Source: Rhizobium terrae
GTDB taxonomy: Bacteria > Pseudomonadota > Alphaproteobacteria > Rhizobiales > Rhizobiaceae
DNA: 64,000 nucleotides
Assembly: GCF_003425685.1 (NCBI RefSeq)
Contig: NZ_QJKM01000010.1
Span: forward strand, 62,001-126,000
Reading direction: 5' to 3'
The position numbers were made by a program, and so were the translations under genes. Numbering within the stretch: position 1 is the first letter of the stretch; every line of letters starts with the position of its first letter. Positions 34,857 through 42,904 of the stretch are shown here, in pieces. The notes under the pieces are model-generated. The model worked only from the letters and a program-made list of their open reading frames with translations, made no database searches and had not been told where the DNA came from.

Positions 34857-35426
34857 TTATTCTTCCGACGCATTGCCGGAAGCGGCGCGGCGAGCCTGAA
34901 GCGTTGCATACTTGATGCCACGCTGGGCTGCTACGTCCTTCGGATGCACCTGGTGCTTCAGAGCGTCGAACGTGGCGCGAACCATGTTGTACGGGTTCGA
35001 CGAACCGGTCGACTTGGCGACGACGTCATGGACGCCGAGGGTTTCGAATACGGCGCGCATCGGGCCGCCGGCGATGATGCCGGTACCGGCCTTGGCCGAG
35101 CGCAGCAGAACCTTGCCGGCACCGTGACGGCCGTTGACGTCGTGATGCAGCGTACGGCCGTCGCGCAGCGGTACGAAGATCAGATCGCGCTTGGCGCTTT
35201 CGGTCGCCTTGCGGATGGCTTCCGGCACTTCGCGTGCCTTGCCATGGCCGAAGCCGACGCGGCCCTTCTGATCGCCGACGACGACGAGGGCTGCGAAACC
35301 GAAACGACGGCCGCCCTTGACGACCTTGGCGACGCGGTTGATCGCGACCAGCTTGTCGACGAATTCGCTATCGCGCTCTTCGCGGGCCTGGCGGTCTTCG
35401 CGCTGGCCTCTTCTTTCCTGTGCCAT
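34857..35426 (-). CDS. rpsE: 30S ribosomal protein S5
   Basis: The 189-residue protein has the S5 RNA-binding domain VDKLVAINRVAKVVKGGRRFGFAALVVVGDQKGRVGFGHGKAREVPEAIRKA and the C-terminal domain GIIAGGPMRAVFETLGVHDVVAKSTGSSNPYNMVRATFDAL. It lies at the mRNA entry site and supports decoding accuracy. The N terminus (MAQERRGQREDRQAREERDSE) is a charged rhizobial extension. A 153-base gap with hairpins separates it from rplR. Confidence 0.98.
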   Translation of the reverse strand: MAQERRGQREDRQAREERDSEFVDKLVAINRVAKVVKGGRRFGFAALVVVGDQKGRVGFGHGKAREVPEAIRKATESAKRDLIFVPLRDGRTLHHDVNGRHGAGKVLLRSAKAGTGIIAGGPMRAVFETLGVHDVVAKSTGSSNPYNMVRATFDALKHQVHPKDVAAQRGIKYATLQARRAASGNASEE

Positions 35427-35579
35427 TGTCCTTTTCCTTTTTCTTTTCCGGGTGCAACGGGCTGTTTCCGGGAGCCAACCATCTCCTCTTCAACAGAGAG
35501 GGGAATGGAACGACTTATGGGGTGCGGCGAACCGCAATTCGCCCGGCCTCCCCTCTTCGGGCAGACCGGGCGAAATTTC

Positions 35580-35942
35580 TTAGAAGCTCAGACCGCCTTC
35601 GCGGGCAGCTTCGGCGAGCGCCTTGATGCGGCCGTGATAGATGAAGGCGCCGCGGTCGAACACGACTTCCTTCACACCGGCCTTCTCCGCGCGTTCCGCA
35701 ACCAGCTTGCCGACGGCGGCAGCAGCCGCAACGTCAGCACCGGTCTTCAGGGACGAGCGCAGGCCTGCATCGAGCGTAGACGCGGCAGCAAGCGTGCGGC
35801 CGGCGACGTCGTCGATGATCTGGGCGTAGATATTCTTGGACGAGCGATGAACCGACAGACGCGGACGGCCATTGGCGACCTTCTTGATCTGGCGGCGAAC
35901 ACGGCTCGCACGCTTGGTGAGTGCTTCTTTTCTGGTAGCCAT
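35580..35942 (-). CDS. rplR: 50S ribosomal protein L18
   Basis: The 120-residue protein shows L18 features: the basic N terminus KRASRVRRQIKKVANGRPRLSVHRSSKNIYAQIIDD and the conserved ending FDRGAFIYHGRIKALAEAAREGGLSF. It binds 5S rRNA with L5 and L25. It starts 12 bases after rplF. The stretch following its stop (35535-35579 on the minus strand) contains a nine-base-pair GC-rich hairpin, TTCGCCCGG with CCGGGCGAA. Confidence 0.98.
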   Translation of the reverse strand: MATRKEALTKRASRVRRQIKKVANGRPRLSVHRSSKNIYAQIIDDVAGRTLAAASTLDAGLRSSLKTGADVAAAAAVGKLVAERAEKAGVKEVVFDRGAFIYHGRIKALAEAAREGGLSF

Positions 35943-35954
35943 GATGCCGCGTCC

Positions 35955-36488
35955 TTACTTCTTCTTGCCTTCCTTGCGGACGATCCGTTCCTCGGCGTAC
36001 TTGACGCCTTTGCCCTTGTAGGGCTCGGGACCGCGGTATTCGCGGATTTCCGCGGCTACCTGACCGACCTGCTGCTTATTGATGCCGGTGACGACGATTT
36101 CCGTCGGCTTCGGCACGGCAATGGTGATGCCTTCCGGGGTCTGGTAGACCACGTCGTGGCTGAAACCGAGAGCCAGCTGCAGGTTCTTGCCCTGCATGGA
36201 CGCGCGGTAACCGACGCCGTTGATCTCGAGCTTGCGCTCGAAACCTTCCTTGACGCCCTTGAAGATGTTCTCGATCATCGTGCGGGACATGCCCCACTTC
36301 GAACGAGCATCCTTGGTCTGGTTGGCCGGGGTCACCGAAACCGCATTGTCCTTGAATTCAAGCTTGATTTCGTCGTTTGCGACGAAAAAGAGCTCGCCCT
36401 TCGGGCCCTTCGCGGTCACCTTCTGGCCATCGACGGTCGCCGTCACACCTGCTGGAACCGGGACGGCCTTTTTACCGATACGAGACAT
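35955..36488 (-). CDS. rplF: 50S ribosomal protein L6
   Basis: The 177-residue protein begins MSRIGKKAVPVPAGVTATVDGQ and has the duplicated alpha/beta domain with GMSRTMIENIFKGVKEGFERKLEINGVGYRA and the near-C-terminal motif PEPYKGKGVKYAEERIVRKEGKK. L6 lies near the sarcin-ricin loop and the factor-binding site. It sits between rpsH (43 bases away) and rplR (12 bases). Confidence 0.98.
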   Translation of the reverse strand: MSRIGKKAVPVPAGVTATVDGQKVTAKGPKGELFFVANDEIKLEFKDNAVSVTPANQTKDARSKWGMSRTMIENIFKGVKEGFERKLEINGVGYRASMQGKNLQLALGFSHDVVYQTPEGITIAVPKPTEIVVTGINKQQVGQVAAEIREYRGPEPYKGKGVKYAEERIVRKEGKKK

Positions 36489-36531
36489 GTTTCAATCCTG
36501 TCTGTTCGTTATGGAGTTCCCCTGCCCGATC

Positions 36532-36930
36532 TTAGAAGACCGAGCAGAGAACCTCGCCGCCTACGTTCTGTTCGCGAGCCTGGTGATCGGCCATCACGCC
36601 CTTCGGGGTCGAAAGGATGGTGATGCCGAGGCCGTTCGCGACCTGCGGAATGGACTTGACCGAGACATAGACCCGGCGGCCCGGCTTCGACACGCGGCCG
36701 ATCTCACGGATCACCGACGCGCCTTCATAGTACTTGAGTTCGATTTCGATCTCGGCCTTGCCGTTACCGTAGTCGATCTCGGAATAACCGCGGATGTAGC
36801 CTTCAGCCTGCAAGACGTCGAGAACGCGGGCACGCAGCTTGGAAGCAGGCGTGGTCACGGTCGACTTGCGGCGTGCGGCACCGTTGCGGATACGGGTGAG
36901 CATATCGCCCAGGGGATCAGTCATGGTCAT
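36532..36930 (-). CDS. rpsH: 30S ribosomal protein S8
   Basis: The 132-residue protein begins MTMTDPLGDMLTRIRNGAARRKSTV and ends with the conserved GLGITILSTPKGVMADHQAREQNVGGEVLCSVF. In Escherichia coli S8 is the translational autoregulator of the spc operon, acting at the rplN-rplE region; whether that holds here is not shown. It lies 12 bases after rpsN. Confidence 0.98.
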   Translation of the reverse strand: MTMTDPLGDMLTRIRNGAARRKSTVTTPASKLRARVLDVLQAEGYIRGYSEIDYGNGKAEIEIELKYYEGASVIREIGRVSKPGRRVYVSVKSIPQVANGLGITILSTPKGVMADHQAREQNVGGEVLCSVF

Positions 36931-36942
36931 CTAACGATCTCC

Positions 36943-37248
36943 TTACCAGCTCGACTTGACGATGCCCGGCACCTTGCCGAGATTGCCCAGCTCGCGAAGC
37001 GCGATACGCGACATCTTGAGCTTGCGGTAGAAGGCGCGCGGGCGACCGGTGACTTCGCAACGGTTGCGGATACGCGTCTTCGAGCCGTCGCGCGACAGCG
37101 AAGCGAGCTTCAGGGTTGCCTTGAACCGTTCTTCGATCGGAAGTTCCTGGTTCATGATGGTCGCCTTCAGGGCTGCGCGCTTGGCGGCCTGGTTGGCGAC
37201 GGTCTTGCGGCGGCGCTTGTTCTTTTCAACTGCGCTGGTTTTCGCCAT
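36943..37248 (-). CDS. rpsN: 30S ribosomal protein S14 (zinc-free long form)
   Basis: The 101-residue protein has the long form of S14: AKTSAVEKNKRRRKTVANQAAKRAALKA at the start and NRCEVTGRPRAFYRKLKMSRIALRELGNLGKVPGIVKSSW at the end. The CxxC...CxxC zinc motif of the short form is absent, with only one cysteine in the NRCEVTGR loop. It lies 33 bases after rplE in spc order. Confidence 0.98.
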   Translation of the reverse strand: MAKTSAVEKNKRRRKTVANQAAKRAALKATIMNQELPIEERFKATLKLASLSRDGSKTRIRNRCEVTGRPRAFYRKLKMSRIALRELGNLGKVPGIVKSSW

Positions 37249-37281
37249 ATCGGAGTTCCTTTTTAACGCTCGTCGTTACGG

Positions 37282-37839
37282 TTACTGACGGAACGGGAAG
37301 TTGAACTCTTTCAGAAGAGCCCGTGCTTCGTCGTCGGTGGTAGCCGTCGTGCAAACGATGATGTCCATGCCCCACATCTGATCAACCTTGTCGTAGTTGA
37401 TCTCCGGGAACACAATGTGTTCCTTGAGGCCCATGGCGAAGTTGCCACGGCCATCGAAGGACTTCGGATTCAGGCCGCGGAAGTCGCGAACACGCGGAAG
37501 CGCGATGTTGATCAGACGGTCCATGAATTCATACATGCGGGCGCCGCGCAGCGTGACCTTCGCGCCGATCGGCATGTTTTCGCGGACCTTGAAGCCTGCG
37601 ATCGAGTTGCGGGCGCGCGTGATGACCGGCTTCTGGCCAGCGATCGCTGCGAGGTCGGCAGCAGCCACGGTGGGCTTCTTGGAGTCGGCGGTCGCTTCGC
37701 CCACACCCATGTTGATGACGATCTTTTCCAGCTTGGGGATCATCATCTCGTTGGAATAGGAGAACTGCTCCTTCAGCGCGGCGCGGATGCGGGAAACATA
37801 TTCCTGCTTGAGCCGCGGCTCATACTTTGCCTCAGCCAT
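37282..37839 (-). CDS. rplE: 50S ribosomal protein L5
   Basis: The 185-residue protein has the L5 motifs PKLEKIVINMGVGEATADSKK, GQKPVITRARNSIAGFKVRENMPIGAKVTLRG and DFRGLNPKSFDGRGNFAMGLKEHIVFPEI. It binds 5S rRNA and contacts the small subunit and P-site tRNA. It overlaps the end of rplX by eight bases, so the two are translationally coupled. Confidence 0.98.
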   Translation of the reverse strand: MAEAKYEPRLKQEYVSRIRAALKEQFSYSNEMMIPKLEKIVINMGVGEATADSKKPTVAAADLAAIAGQKPVITRARNSIAGFKVRENMPIGAKVTLRGARMYEFMDRLINIALPRVRDFRGLNPKSFDGRGNFAMGLKEHIVFPEINYDKVDQMWGMDIIVCTTATTDDEARALLKEFNFPFRQ

Positions 37840-38140
37840 CGATCACATCTCCCGTACGCTTGGCCACACGCACCTTCTTGCCGTCGACGACGGAGAAACC
37901 GACGCGGGTCGGCTTGCCATCCTTCGCGACGATCGCGATGTTCGACAGGTGAATGGATGCTTCCTTGTTGATGATGCCGGCTTCCTGCGTCTGAGACTGA
38001 CGCTGGTGGCGCTTCACCATGTTGATGCCGCGAACAACGGCACGGTCTTCCTTCGGCAGGACCTGGAGGACTTCGCCGGTGCGGCCCTTGTCCTTGCCGG
38101 TCAATACGACGACGTTGTCGCCCTTCTTGATCTTGTTCAT
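37832..38140 (-). CDS. rplX: 50S ribosomal protein L24
   Basis: The 102-residue protein carries the KOW motif near its start (MNKIKKGDNVVVLTGKDKGRTGEVLQVLPKEDRAVVRGINMVKRHQR) and the conserved EAGIINKEASIHLSNIAIV. It initiates assembly of the large subunit and lies near the tunnel exit. It overlaps rplE by eight bases and follows rplN by 12 bases. Confidence 0.98.
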   Translation of the reverse strand: MNKIKKGDNVVVLTGKDKGRTGEVLQVLPKEDRAVVRGINMVKRHQRQSQTQEAGIINKEASIHLSNIAIVAKDGKPTRVGFSVVDGKKVRVAKRTGDVIDG

Positions 38141-38152
38141 CGCATGAGCTCC

Positions 38153-38521
38153 TTACAGTACTTCCGGAGCCAGCGAGATGATCTTCATGTGGTTCTTGGC
38201 GCGGAGTTCGCGCGGAACCGGTCCGAAGATACGGGTGCCGATCGGCTCTTTCTTGTTGTCGATGAGGACCGCCGCGTTGTTGTCGAAGCGGATGACGCTG
38301 CCGTCCGGACGACGGATGTCCTTGGCGGTACGCACGACAACCGCCTTCATCACGTCGCCCTTCTTGACGCGGCCGCGCGGGATCGCTTCCTTGATCGAAA
38401 CGACGATGATATCGCCGATCGAAGCGTATTTGCGCTTGGAGCCGCCCAGCACCTTGATGCACATGACACGACGTGCGCCGGAATTGTCCGCCACATCGAG
38501 GTTTGTTTGCATCTGAATCAT
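38153..38521 (-). CDS. rplN: 50S ribosomal protein L14
   Basis: The 122-residue protein begins MIQMQTNLDVADNSGARRVMCIKVLGGSKR and ends NHMKIISLAPEVL, both L14 hallmarks. It forms an intersubunit bridge. It is the first gene of the spc block and is separated from rpsQ by 247 bases that contain a hairpin pair with a T run, so a separate spc promoter should lie in 38522-38660 on the minus strand. Confidence 0.98.
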   Translation of the reverse strand: MIQMQTNLDVADNSGARRVMCIKVLGGSKRKYASIGDIIVVSIKEAIPRGRVKKGDVMKAVVVRTAKDIRRPDGSVIRFDNNAAVLIDNKKEPIGTRIFGPVPRELRAKNHMKIISLAPEVL

Positions 38522-38660
38522 GTCAGGTCGCCTTTTTCTAATGACCGGAGCGACCGGGCGTCAAAAACGCTCGGAGCCGGCTTATGGACAGAATTTCGAT
38601 GTGCGCGGGTGGGGTCTTGCCAAGGTGGTTTCCCGAGATAGGACCTTCCCTGCGCTCAAA

Positions 38661-38760
38661 GCAAAAGAACGCTCGTTTCCGAGCGTTCGACGCCAGTGGC
38701 GTGCTTCATACAGGATTCTCCGCCGGACGCAAGGGCCAAAGCCCCCACCCGGCGGAGAAT
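38661..38760 (-). terminator. Hairpin plus intrinsic terminator at the S10/spc boundary
   Basis: Just past the rpsQ stop codon, ATTCTCCGCCGG (38749-38760 side) pairs perfectly over 12 base pairs with 38715-38726. Further on, GAACGCTCG (38680-38688) pairs with 38667-38675 over nine base pairs, with a GAAA loop and TTTT directly after. The second is a good intrinsic terminator; the first may stabilise the S10 messenger end. This falls exactly where the Escherichia coli S10 operon (ending rpsQ) and spc operon (starting rplN) divide. Confidence 0.85.
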
Positions 38761-38768
38761 CTAGTCAA

Positions 38769-39005
38769 TCAAGCCTGGGCGGCGATAACCGTCCAGCGCT
38801 TGTCCTTGGAGATCGGCGCGCATTCCTCGATGGAAACCACGTCACCAACCTTGTACTGGTTGTTTTCATCATGCGCCTTGTACTTCTTCGAACGGCGGAC
38901 CGTCTTCTGAAGCAGCGGATGCGCGAAGCGGCGCTCTACCCGGACAACAACGGTCTTCTCGTTCTTGTCGGAAACGACTACGCCCTGCAGAATGCGTTTC
39001 GGCAT
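38769..39005 (-). CDS. rpsQ: 30S ribosomal protein S17
   Basis: The 78-residue protein reads MPKRILQGVVVSDKNEKTVVV, then RRFAHPLLQKTVRRSKKYKAHDENN and VGDVVSIEECAPISKDKRW, all S17 features. It binds 16S rRNA early in assembly. The ATG at 39005 is set by the conserved start; a longer open frame upstream overlaps rpmC and is not used. It is the last S10-block gene. Confidence 0.98.
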   Translation of the reverse strand: MPKRILQGVVVSDKNEKTVVVRVERRFAHPLLQKTVRRSKKYKAHDENNQYKVGDVVSIEECAPISKDKRWTVIAAQA

Positions 39006-39016
39006 ATTATTCTTCC

Positions 39017-39217
39017 TTAGGCCTTGGCTTCTGCCGCCTTCTGGCGGGCAATGGTTTTCACGCGGGCGATGTCCTTGCGAACTTCGTTGATGCGCGAGGA
39101 CTTCTCCAGCTGACCGGTGGCCTTCTGGAAGCGCAGGTTGAACTGCTCCTTCTTGAGGTCGGCGAGCTTGTCCTTGAGCTGGTCGGCCGTGAGGCCGCGA
39201 ACGTCTTCGGCTTTCAT
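39017..39217 (-). CDS. rpmC: 50S ribosomal protein L29
   Basis: The 66-residue protein has the two-helix L29 pattern with LTADQLKDKLADLKKEQFNLRFQKATGQLEKSSRINEVRKDIARVKTIARQK. It lies at the tunnel exit and helps dock trigger factor and SRP. It is 12 bases from both rplP and rpsQ. Confidence 0.98.
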   Translation of the reverse strand: MKAEDVRGLTADQLKDKLADLKKEQFNLRFQKATGQLEKSSRINEVRKDIARVKTIARQKAAEAKA

Positions 39218-39229
39218 CGTGCCTTCTCC

Positions 39230-39643
39230 TTACTCTGCGATGCGCTGAACGAAGCGCGTCTTGACCGAGAGCTTGGCGGCACCGAGGCGCAACGCTTCGC
39301 GAGCGAGCTCCTCGGAAACACCGTCGATCTCGAACATCATACGACCGGGCTTGACCTTGCATGCCCAGTATTCGACGCCGCCCTTACCTTTACCCATACG
39401 CACTTCGGTCGGCTTGGCGGTGACCGGAACGTCCGGGAACACGCGGATCCAGACGCGACCGGCGCGCTTCATGGCACGTGTGATCGCGCGGCGGGCCGCC
39501 TCGATCTCGCGGGCGTTGACGCGGTTGGGTTCCTGGGACTTCAGGCCGAATTCGCCGAAGGCCAGATCGAAGCCGCCCTTGGCCACACCCTTGATGCGAC
39601 CTTTGAACTGCTTGCGGTACTTGGTACGCTTTGGCTGCAACAT
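39230..39643 (-). CDS. rplP: 50S ribosomal protein L16
   Basis: The 137-residue protein begins MLQPKRTKYRKQFKGRIKGVAKGG and has the conserved RAMKRAGRVWIRVFPDVPVTAKPTEVRMGKGKGGVEYWACKVKPGRMMFEIDGV. L16 organises the tRNA-binding side of the large subunit. It follows rpsC by 38 bases, whose 3' end carries an unusual repeat. Confidence 0.98.
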   Translation of the reverse strand: MLQPKRTKYRKQFKGRIKGVAKGGFDLAFGEFGLKSQEPNRVNAREIEAARRAITRAMKRAGRVWIRVFPDVPVTAKPTEVRMGKGKGGVEYWACKVKPGRMMFEIDGVSEELAREALRLGAAKLSVKTRFVQRIAE

Positions 39644-39681
39644 TTTCTTACTTCTCCGAGCTTATCTTTCGCCAGCGTTGA

Positions 39682-40446
39682 TCAAGCGTTTTCGCGACGA
39701 CGATCGCCACGGTCACCGCGGTCACCGCGATCACCACGGTCGCCGCGATCACGGTCACGGCTTGCCGGACCCTGGGCATCGCCTTCCATCGCGCGACGCT
39801 CCGAGGCCATCGGGTCGTGCTCAAGGATTTCGCCCTTGAAGATCCAGACCTTGATGCCGCAGATGCCGAAAGCGGTTTCGGCTTCGGCCGTGCCGTAGTC
39901 GATGTCGGCGCGCAGCGTGTGAAGTGGAACGCGGCCTTCACGATACCATTCGGTACGGGCGATTTCCGCGCCGCCGAGACGGCCGGCGCAGGTGATCTTG
40001 ATGCCTTCGGCGCCGAGACGCATGGCCGACTGAACGGCACGCTTCATCGCACGGCGGAAAGCCACGCGGCGTTCGAGCTGCTGGGCGATCGACTGGGCGA
40101 CGAGCGTCGAGTCGATTTCGGGCTTGCGCACTTCGACGATGTTGAGGTGCGTTTCCGAACGCGTCATTTCGGAAAGCTTCTTGCGGAGCTTTTCGATGTC
40201 GGCGCCCTTCTTGCCGATGATGAGACCCGGACGAGCCGAGTGGATCGTGACGCGGCACTTCTTGTGCGGACGCTCGATGACCACCTTGGCGATGCCAGCC
40301 TGCTTCAGTTCCTGCATGAGATATGCACGGATCTTCAGGTCCTCGTGGAGGAGCTGGCCGTATTCGGCATTGTCGGCGAACCAGCGGCTGTCCCAGGTAC
40401 GGTTGATGCCGAGGCGGAAACCGATCGGATTAATTTTCTGGCCCAT
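39682..40446 (-). CDS. rpsC: 30S ribosomal protein S3 with an Asp-Arg-Gly repeat tail
   Basis: The 254-residue protein has the N-terminal GQKINPIGFRLGI, the KH domain with the loop GLIIGKKGADIEKLRKKLS, and the S3 C-terminal domain ending FGICGIKVWIFKGEILEHDPMASE. It lines the mRNA entry channel with helicase function. The last 30 residues are unusual: DRDRGDRGDRGDRGDRGDRRR, encoded by nine-base repeats, in place of the short lysine-rich tail of enteric S3. Rhizobial S3 proteins often have charged tails, but the repeat length probably varies. Its ATG overlaps the rplV stop by one base. Confidence 0.98.
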   Translation of the reverse strand: MGQKINPIGFRLGINRTWDSRWFADNAEYGQLLHEDLKIRAYLMQELKQAGIAKVVIERPHKKCRVTIHSARPGLIIGKKGADIEKLRKKLSEMTRSETHLNIVEVRKPEIDSTLVAQSIAQQLERRVAFRRAMKRAVQSAMRLGAEGIKITCAGRLGGAEIARTEWYREGRVPLHTLRADIDYGTAEAETAFGICGIKVWIFKGEILEHDPMASERRAMEGDAQGPASRDRDRGDRGDRGDRGDRGDRRRENA

Positions 40447-40835
40447 TATGCGGCCTCCCCTTTTTCCTCGACTTCGCGGACGACGATCGTCAGATGCGCG
40501 AACGGCTTCTCGATGCGGGAAGCGCGGCCGCGACCGCGAGCGTGGAAACGCTTCATGACGATGGATTTGCCGACGTATGCTTCCGATACGATCAGCGCGT
40601 CGACGTCGAGGTCATGGTTGTTTTCGGCATTGGCGATTGCGGACTCAAGCGTCTTCTTCACCGTGCCAGCGATGCGCTTGCGCGAGAATTCCAGCTCGGC
40701 GAGCGCGCGTTCGACCTTCTTGCCGCGGATCATGGCGGCAACGAGGTTCAGCTTCTGGGGGCTGACACGGAGCGTACGCGCAACTGCCTGCGCCTCGTTG
40801 TCCTTCAGCCGGCGTTCGGTCTTAGCCTTCGCCAT
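40446..40835 (-). CDS. rplV: 50S ribosomal protein L22
   Basis: The 129-residue protein has L22 motifs: AQAVARTLRVSPQKLNLVAAMIRGKKVERALAELEFSRKRIAGTVKKTLESAIANAENNHDLDVDAL and the tunnel-lining loop KRFHARGRGRASRIEKPFAHLTIVVRE. It lines the exit tunnel near the macrolide site; no loop deletion is seen. The gap to rpsS is two bases. Confidence 0.98.
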   Translation of the reverse strand: MAKAKTERRLKDNEAQAVARTLRVSPQKLNLVAAMIRGKKVERALAELEFSRKRIAGTVKKTLESAIANAENNHDLDVDALIVSEAYVGKSIVMKRFHARGRGRASRIEKPFAHLTIVVREVEEKGEAA

Positions 40836-40837
40836 GG

Positions 40838-41116
40838 TTACTTCCTCTTCGCCTTCTTGTCCGCGCCGTGACCGTAATAGGTACGGGTGGGAGCGAATTC
40901 ACCGAACTTGTGTCCGACCATGTCTTCGTTGACGCTGACCGGAATGTGCTTGCTGCCGTTGTAGACACCGAACGTCAGGCCGACGAACTGCGGCAGGATC
41001 GTGGACCGACGGGTCCACATCTTGATCACTTCATTGCGTCCGCCTTCGCGCACCTTCTCAGCCTTCTTGAGAAGATAGCCGTCAACAAACGGACCTTTCC
41101 ATACTGAACGAGCCAT
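40838..41116 (-). CDS. rpsS: 30S ribosomal protein S19
   Basis: The 92-residue protein begins MARSVWKGPFVDGYLLKKAEK and has WTRRSTILPQFVGLTFGVYNGSKHIPVSVNEDMVGHKFGEFAPTRTYYGHGADKK, the S19 core. It sits in the head of the small subunit near S13. It lies 15 bases after rplB and two bases before rplV. Confidence 0.98.
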   Translation of the reverse strand: MARSVWKGPFVDGYLLKKAEKVREGGRNEVIKMWTRRSTILPQFVGLTFGVYNGSKHIPVSVNEDMVGHKFGEFAPTRTYYGHGADKKAKRK

Positions 41117-41131
41117 TAGTGACTTCCTCTC

Positions 41132-41968
41132 TTACTTCTTGCGCTGATGGCGCGAGCGCATGATGAACTTGTCGGTCGACTTGTTCGAACGAGTGCGCTT
41201 GCCCTTGGTCGGCTTGCCCCACGGGGTAACCGGATGACGGCCACCCGAGGTGCGGCCTTCACCACCGCCGTGCGGATGGTCGACCGGGTTCATGACGACG
41301 CCGCGGTTATGCGGACGCTTGCCGCGCCAGACGGTACGACCGGCCTTGCCGTCGTTGATGTTGCCATGGTCCGGGTTCGATACAGCACCGACCGTTGCAA
41401 GGCAAGACGCGTGCACCAGGCGCTGCTCGCCGGAGTTGAGGCGAAGGATCGCCATGCCCTGGTCGCGCCCGACGAGCTGGACATAGGTGCCGGCAGAACG
41501 TGCGATCTGACCACCCTTGCCCGGCTTCATTTCCACGTTGTGGACGATGGAGCCGACCGGGATGAACTGTAGCGGCATGGTGTTGCCGGGCTTTACGTCA
41601 ACGGCCTTGTCGGAAGCGATGACCTTGTCGCCGGCAGCGAGGCGCTGCGGAGCGAGGATGTAGGCCTGTTCGCCGTCCGTGTAGGTGACGAGCGCAATGA
41701 AGGCGGTGCGGTTCGGGTCATATTCCAAACGCTCGACCGTGCCTTCAACGTCGAACTTGCGACGCTTGAAGTCGACCAGGCGATAGGTACGCTTGTGACC
41801 GCCGCCGATAAACCGGGCGGTGATGCGGCCGAGGTTGTTGCGGCCGCCGCTCTTGGTGAGACCTTCCGTCAGCGCCTTGACCGGCTTGCCCTTCCAGAGG
41901 CCCGAGCGGTCGACGATGACCAGCTGGCGCTGGCTCGGAGTCGTCGGATTGTAGCTTTTCAATGCCAT
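41132..41968 (-). CDS. rplB: 50S ribosomal protein L2
   Basis: The 278-residue protein shows L2 features: SGGRNNLGRITARFIGGGHKRTYRLVDFKR, the RNA-binding IARSAGTYVQLVGRDQGMAILRL, and the C-terminal NPVDHPHGGGEGRTSGGRHPVTPWGKPTKGKRTRSNK with the histidine linked to peptidyl transfer. It is required for subunit joining. It lies 11 bases after rplW. Confidence 0.99.
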   Translation of the reverse strand: MALKSYNPTTPSQRQLVIVDRSGLWKGKPVKALTEGLTKSGGRNNLGRITARFIGGGHKRTYRLVDFKRRKFDVEGTVERLEYDPNRTAFIALVTYTDGEQAYILAPQRLAAGDKVIASDKAVDVKPGNTMPLQFIPVGSIVHNVEMKPGKGGQIARSAGTYVQLVGRDQGMAILRLNSGEQRLVHASCLATVGAVSNPDHGNINDGKAGRTVWRGKRPHNRGVVMNPVDHPHGGGEGRTSGGRHPVTPWGKPTKGKRTRSNKSTDKFIMRSRHQRKK

Positions 41969-41979
41969 TGTACTTTACC

Positions 41980-42273
41980 TCAAAGACCGGTGGAGACGTC
42001 GATCGTCTGACCTTCGGCCAGGGTGACGACAGCCTTCTTGACGTCCTTCTGCTTACCGATGAAGCCGCGGAAGCGCTTCACCTTGCCCTTGCGGACCAGC
42101 GTATTGACGGCAGTGACCTTCACACCGAAGAGCGCTTCCACGGCAGCCTTGATTTCCGGCTTGGAAGCAGTCTTGGCAACATTGAAGACGACCTGGTTCT
42201 GTTCGGATACCAGCGTCGACTTTTCGGTGATCGAGGGGGATACGATCACATCATAGTGGCGAAGATCGGTCAC
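41980..42273 (-). CDS. rplW: 50S ribosomal protein L23
   Basis: The 97-residue protein has the L23 core HYDVIVSPSITEKSTLVSEQNQVVFNVAKTASKPEIKAAVEALFGVKVTAVNTLVRKGKVKRFRGF. It is a docking site for trigger factor and SRP at the tunnel exit. Its ATG overlaps the rplD stop by four bases. Confidence 0.98.
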   Translation of the reverse strand: MTDLRHYDVIVSPSITEKSTLVSEQNQVVFNVAKTASKPEIKAAVEALFGVKVTAVNTLVRKGKVKRFRGFIGKQKDVKKAVVTLAEGQTIDVSTGL

Positions 42274-42890
42274 TTGAAACGCTCCTCTAGAGCTTCCACA
42301 GCAGCCTTGGACAGAACGAGCTTGCCGCGGCGCAGGATGTCGTAAACATTGATGCCCTGGACCGGCAGAACGTCCACGTTCGGGATGTTCTGGGCTGCGA
42401 GCTTGAAGTTGTTGTCGAGCTCAGCACCGCCGATGACGAGCGCATTGGTGAGGCCGAGCGACGCGAACGTACCGGCGAGCGCCTTGGTCTTTGCTTCCGC
42501 AGCGACCAGGTCGTCGACGATGATGATGTCCTCGGACTTCATCTTGGCCGACAGCGCGTGACGCAGGGCAAGGGCGCGAACCTTCTTCGGAAGGTCGTGC
42601 TCGTGGCTGCGGGTAACCGGACCGTGAGCCTTGCCACCGCCGCGGAACTGCGGAGCGCGAGCCGAATGGTGACGAGCGCGGCCCGTACCCTTCTGCTTGT
42701 ACATCTTGGCGCCCGTGCGGGAAACTTCGCCGCGGGTGAGCGTCTGGTGCGTGCCCTGCTGCTTCTTGGCGAGCTGGTAGCGGACCATGCGGGCGAGGAT
42801 ATCCTCGCGCGGATCGAGGCCGAAGATCGCGTCCGACAGGGAAACCTTGCCAGCGTCTTTGCCTTCGAGGGTCTTGACGTTGAATTCCAT
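42270..42890 (-). CDS. rplD: 50S ribosomal protein L4
   Basis: The 206-residue protein has the L4 pattern: QQGTHQTLTRGEVSRTGAKMYKQKGTGRARHHSARAPQFRGGGKAHGPVTRSHEHDLPKKVRALALRHALSAK forming the tunnel extension, and the Rossmann-like second half. In Escherichia coli L4 also represses the S10 operon through its leader; the region upstream of rpsJ here has a hairpin but no recognisable copy of that leader. It overlaps rplW by four bases. Confidence 0.98.
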   Translation of the reverse strand: MEFNVKTLEGKDAGKVSLSDAIFGLDPREDILARMVRYQLAKKQQGTHQTLTRGEVSRTGAKMYKQKGTGRARHHSARAPQFRGGGKAHGPVTRSHEHDLPKKVRALALRHALSAKMKSEDIIIVDDLVAAEAKTKALAGTFASLGLTNALVIGGAELDNNFKLAAQNIPNVDVLPVQGINVYDILRRGKLVLSKAAVEALEERFK

Positions 42891-42904
42891 TGTAGCTGGC
42901 TCCC

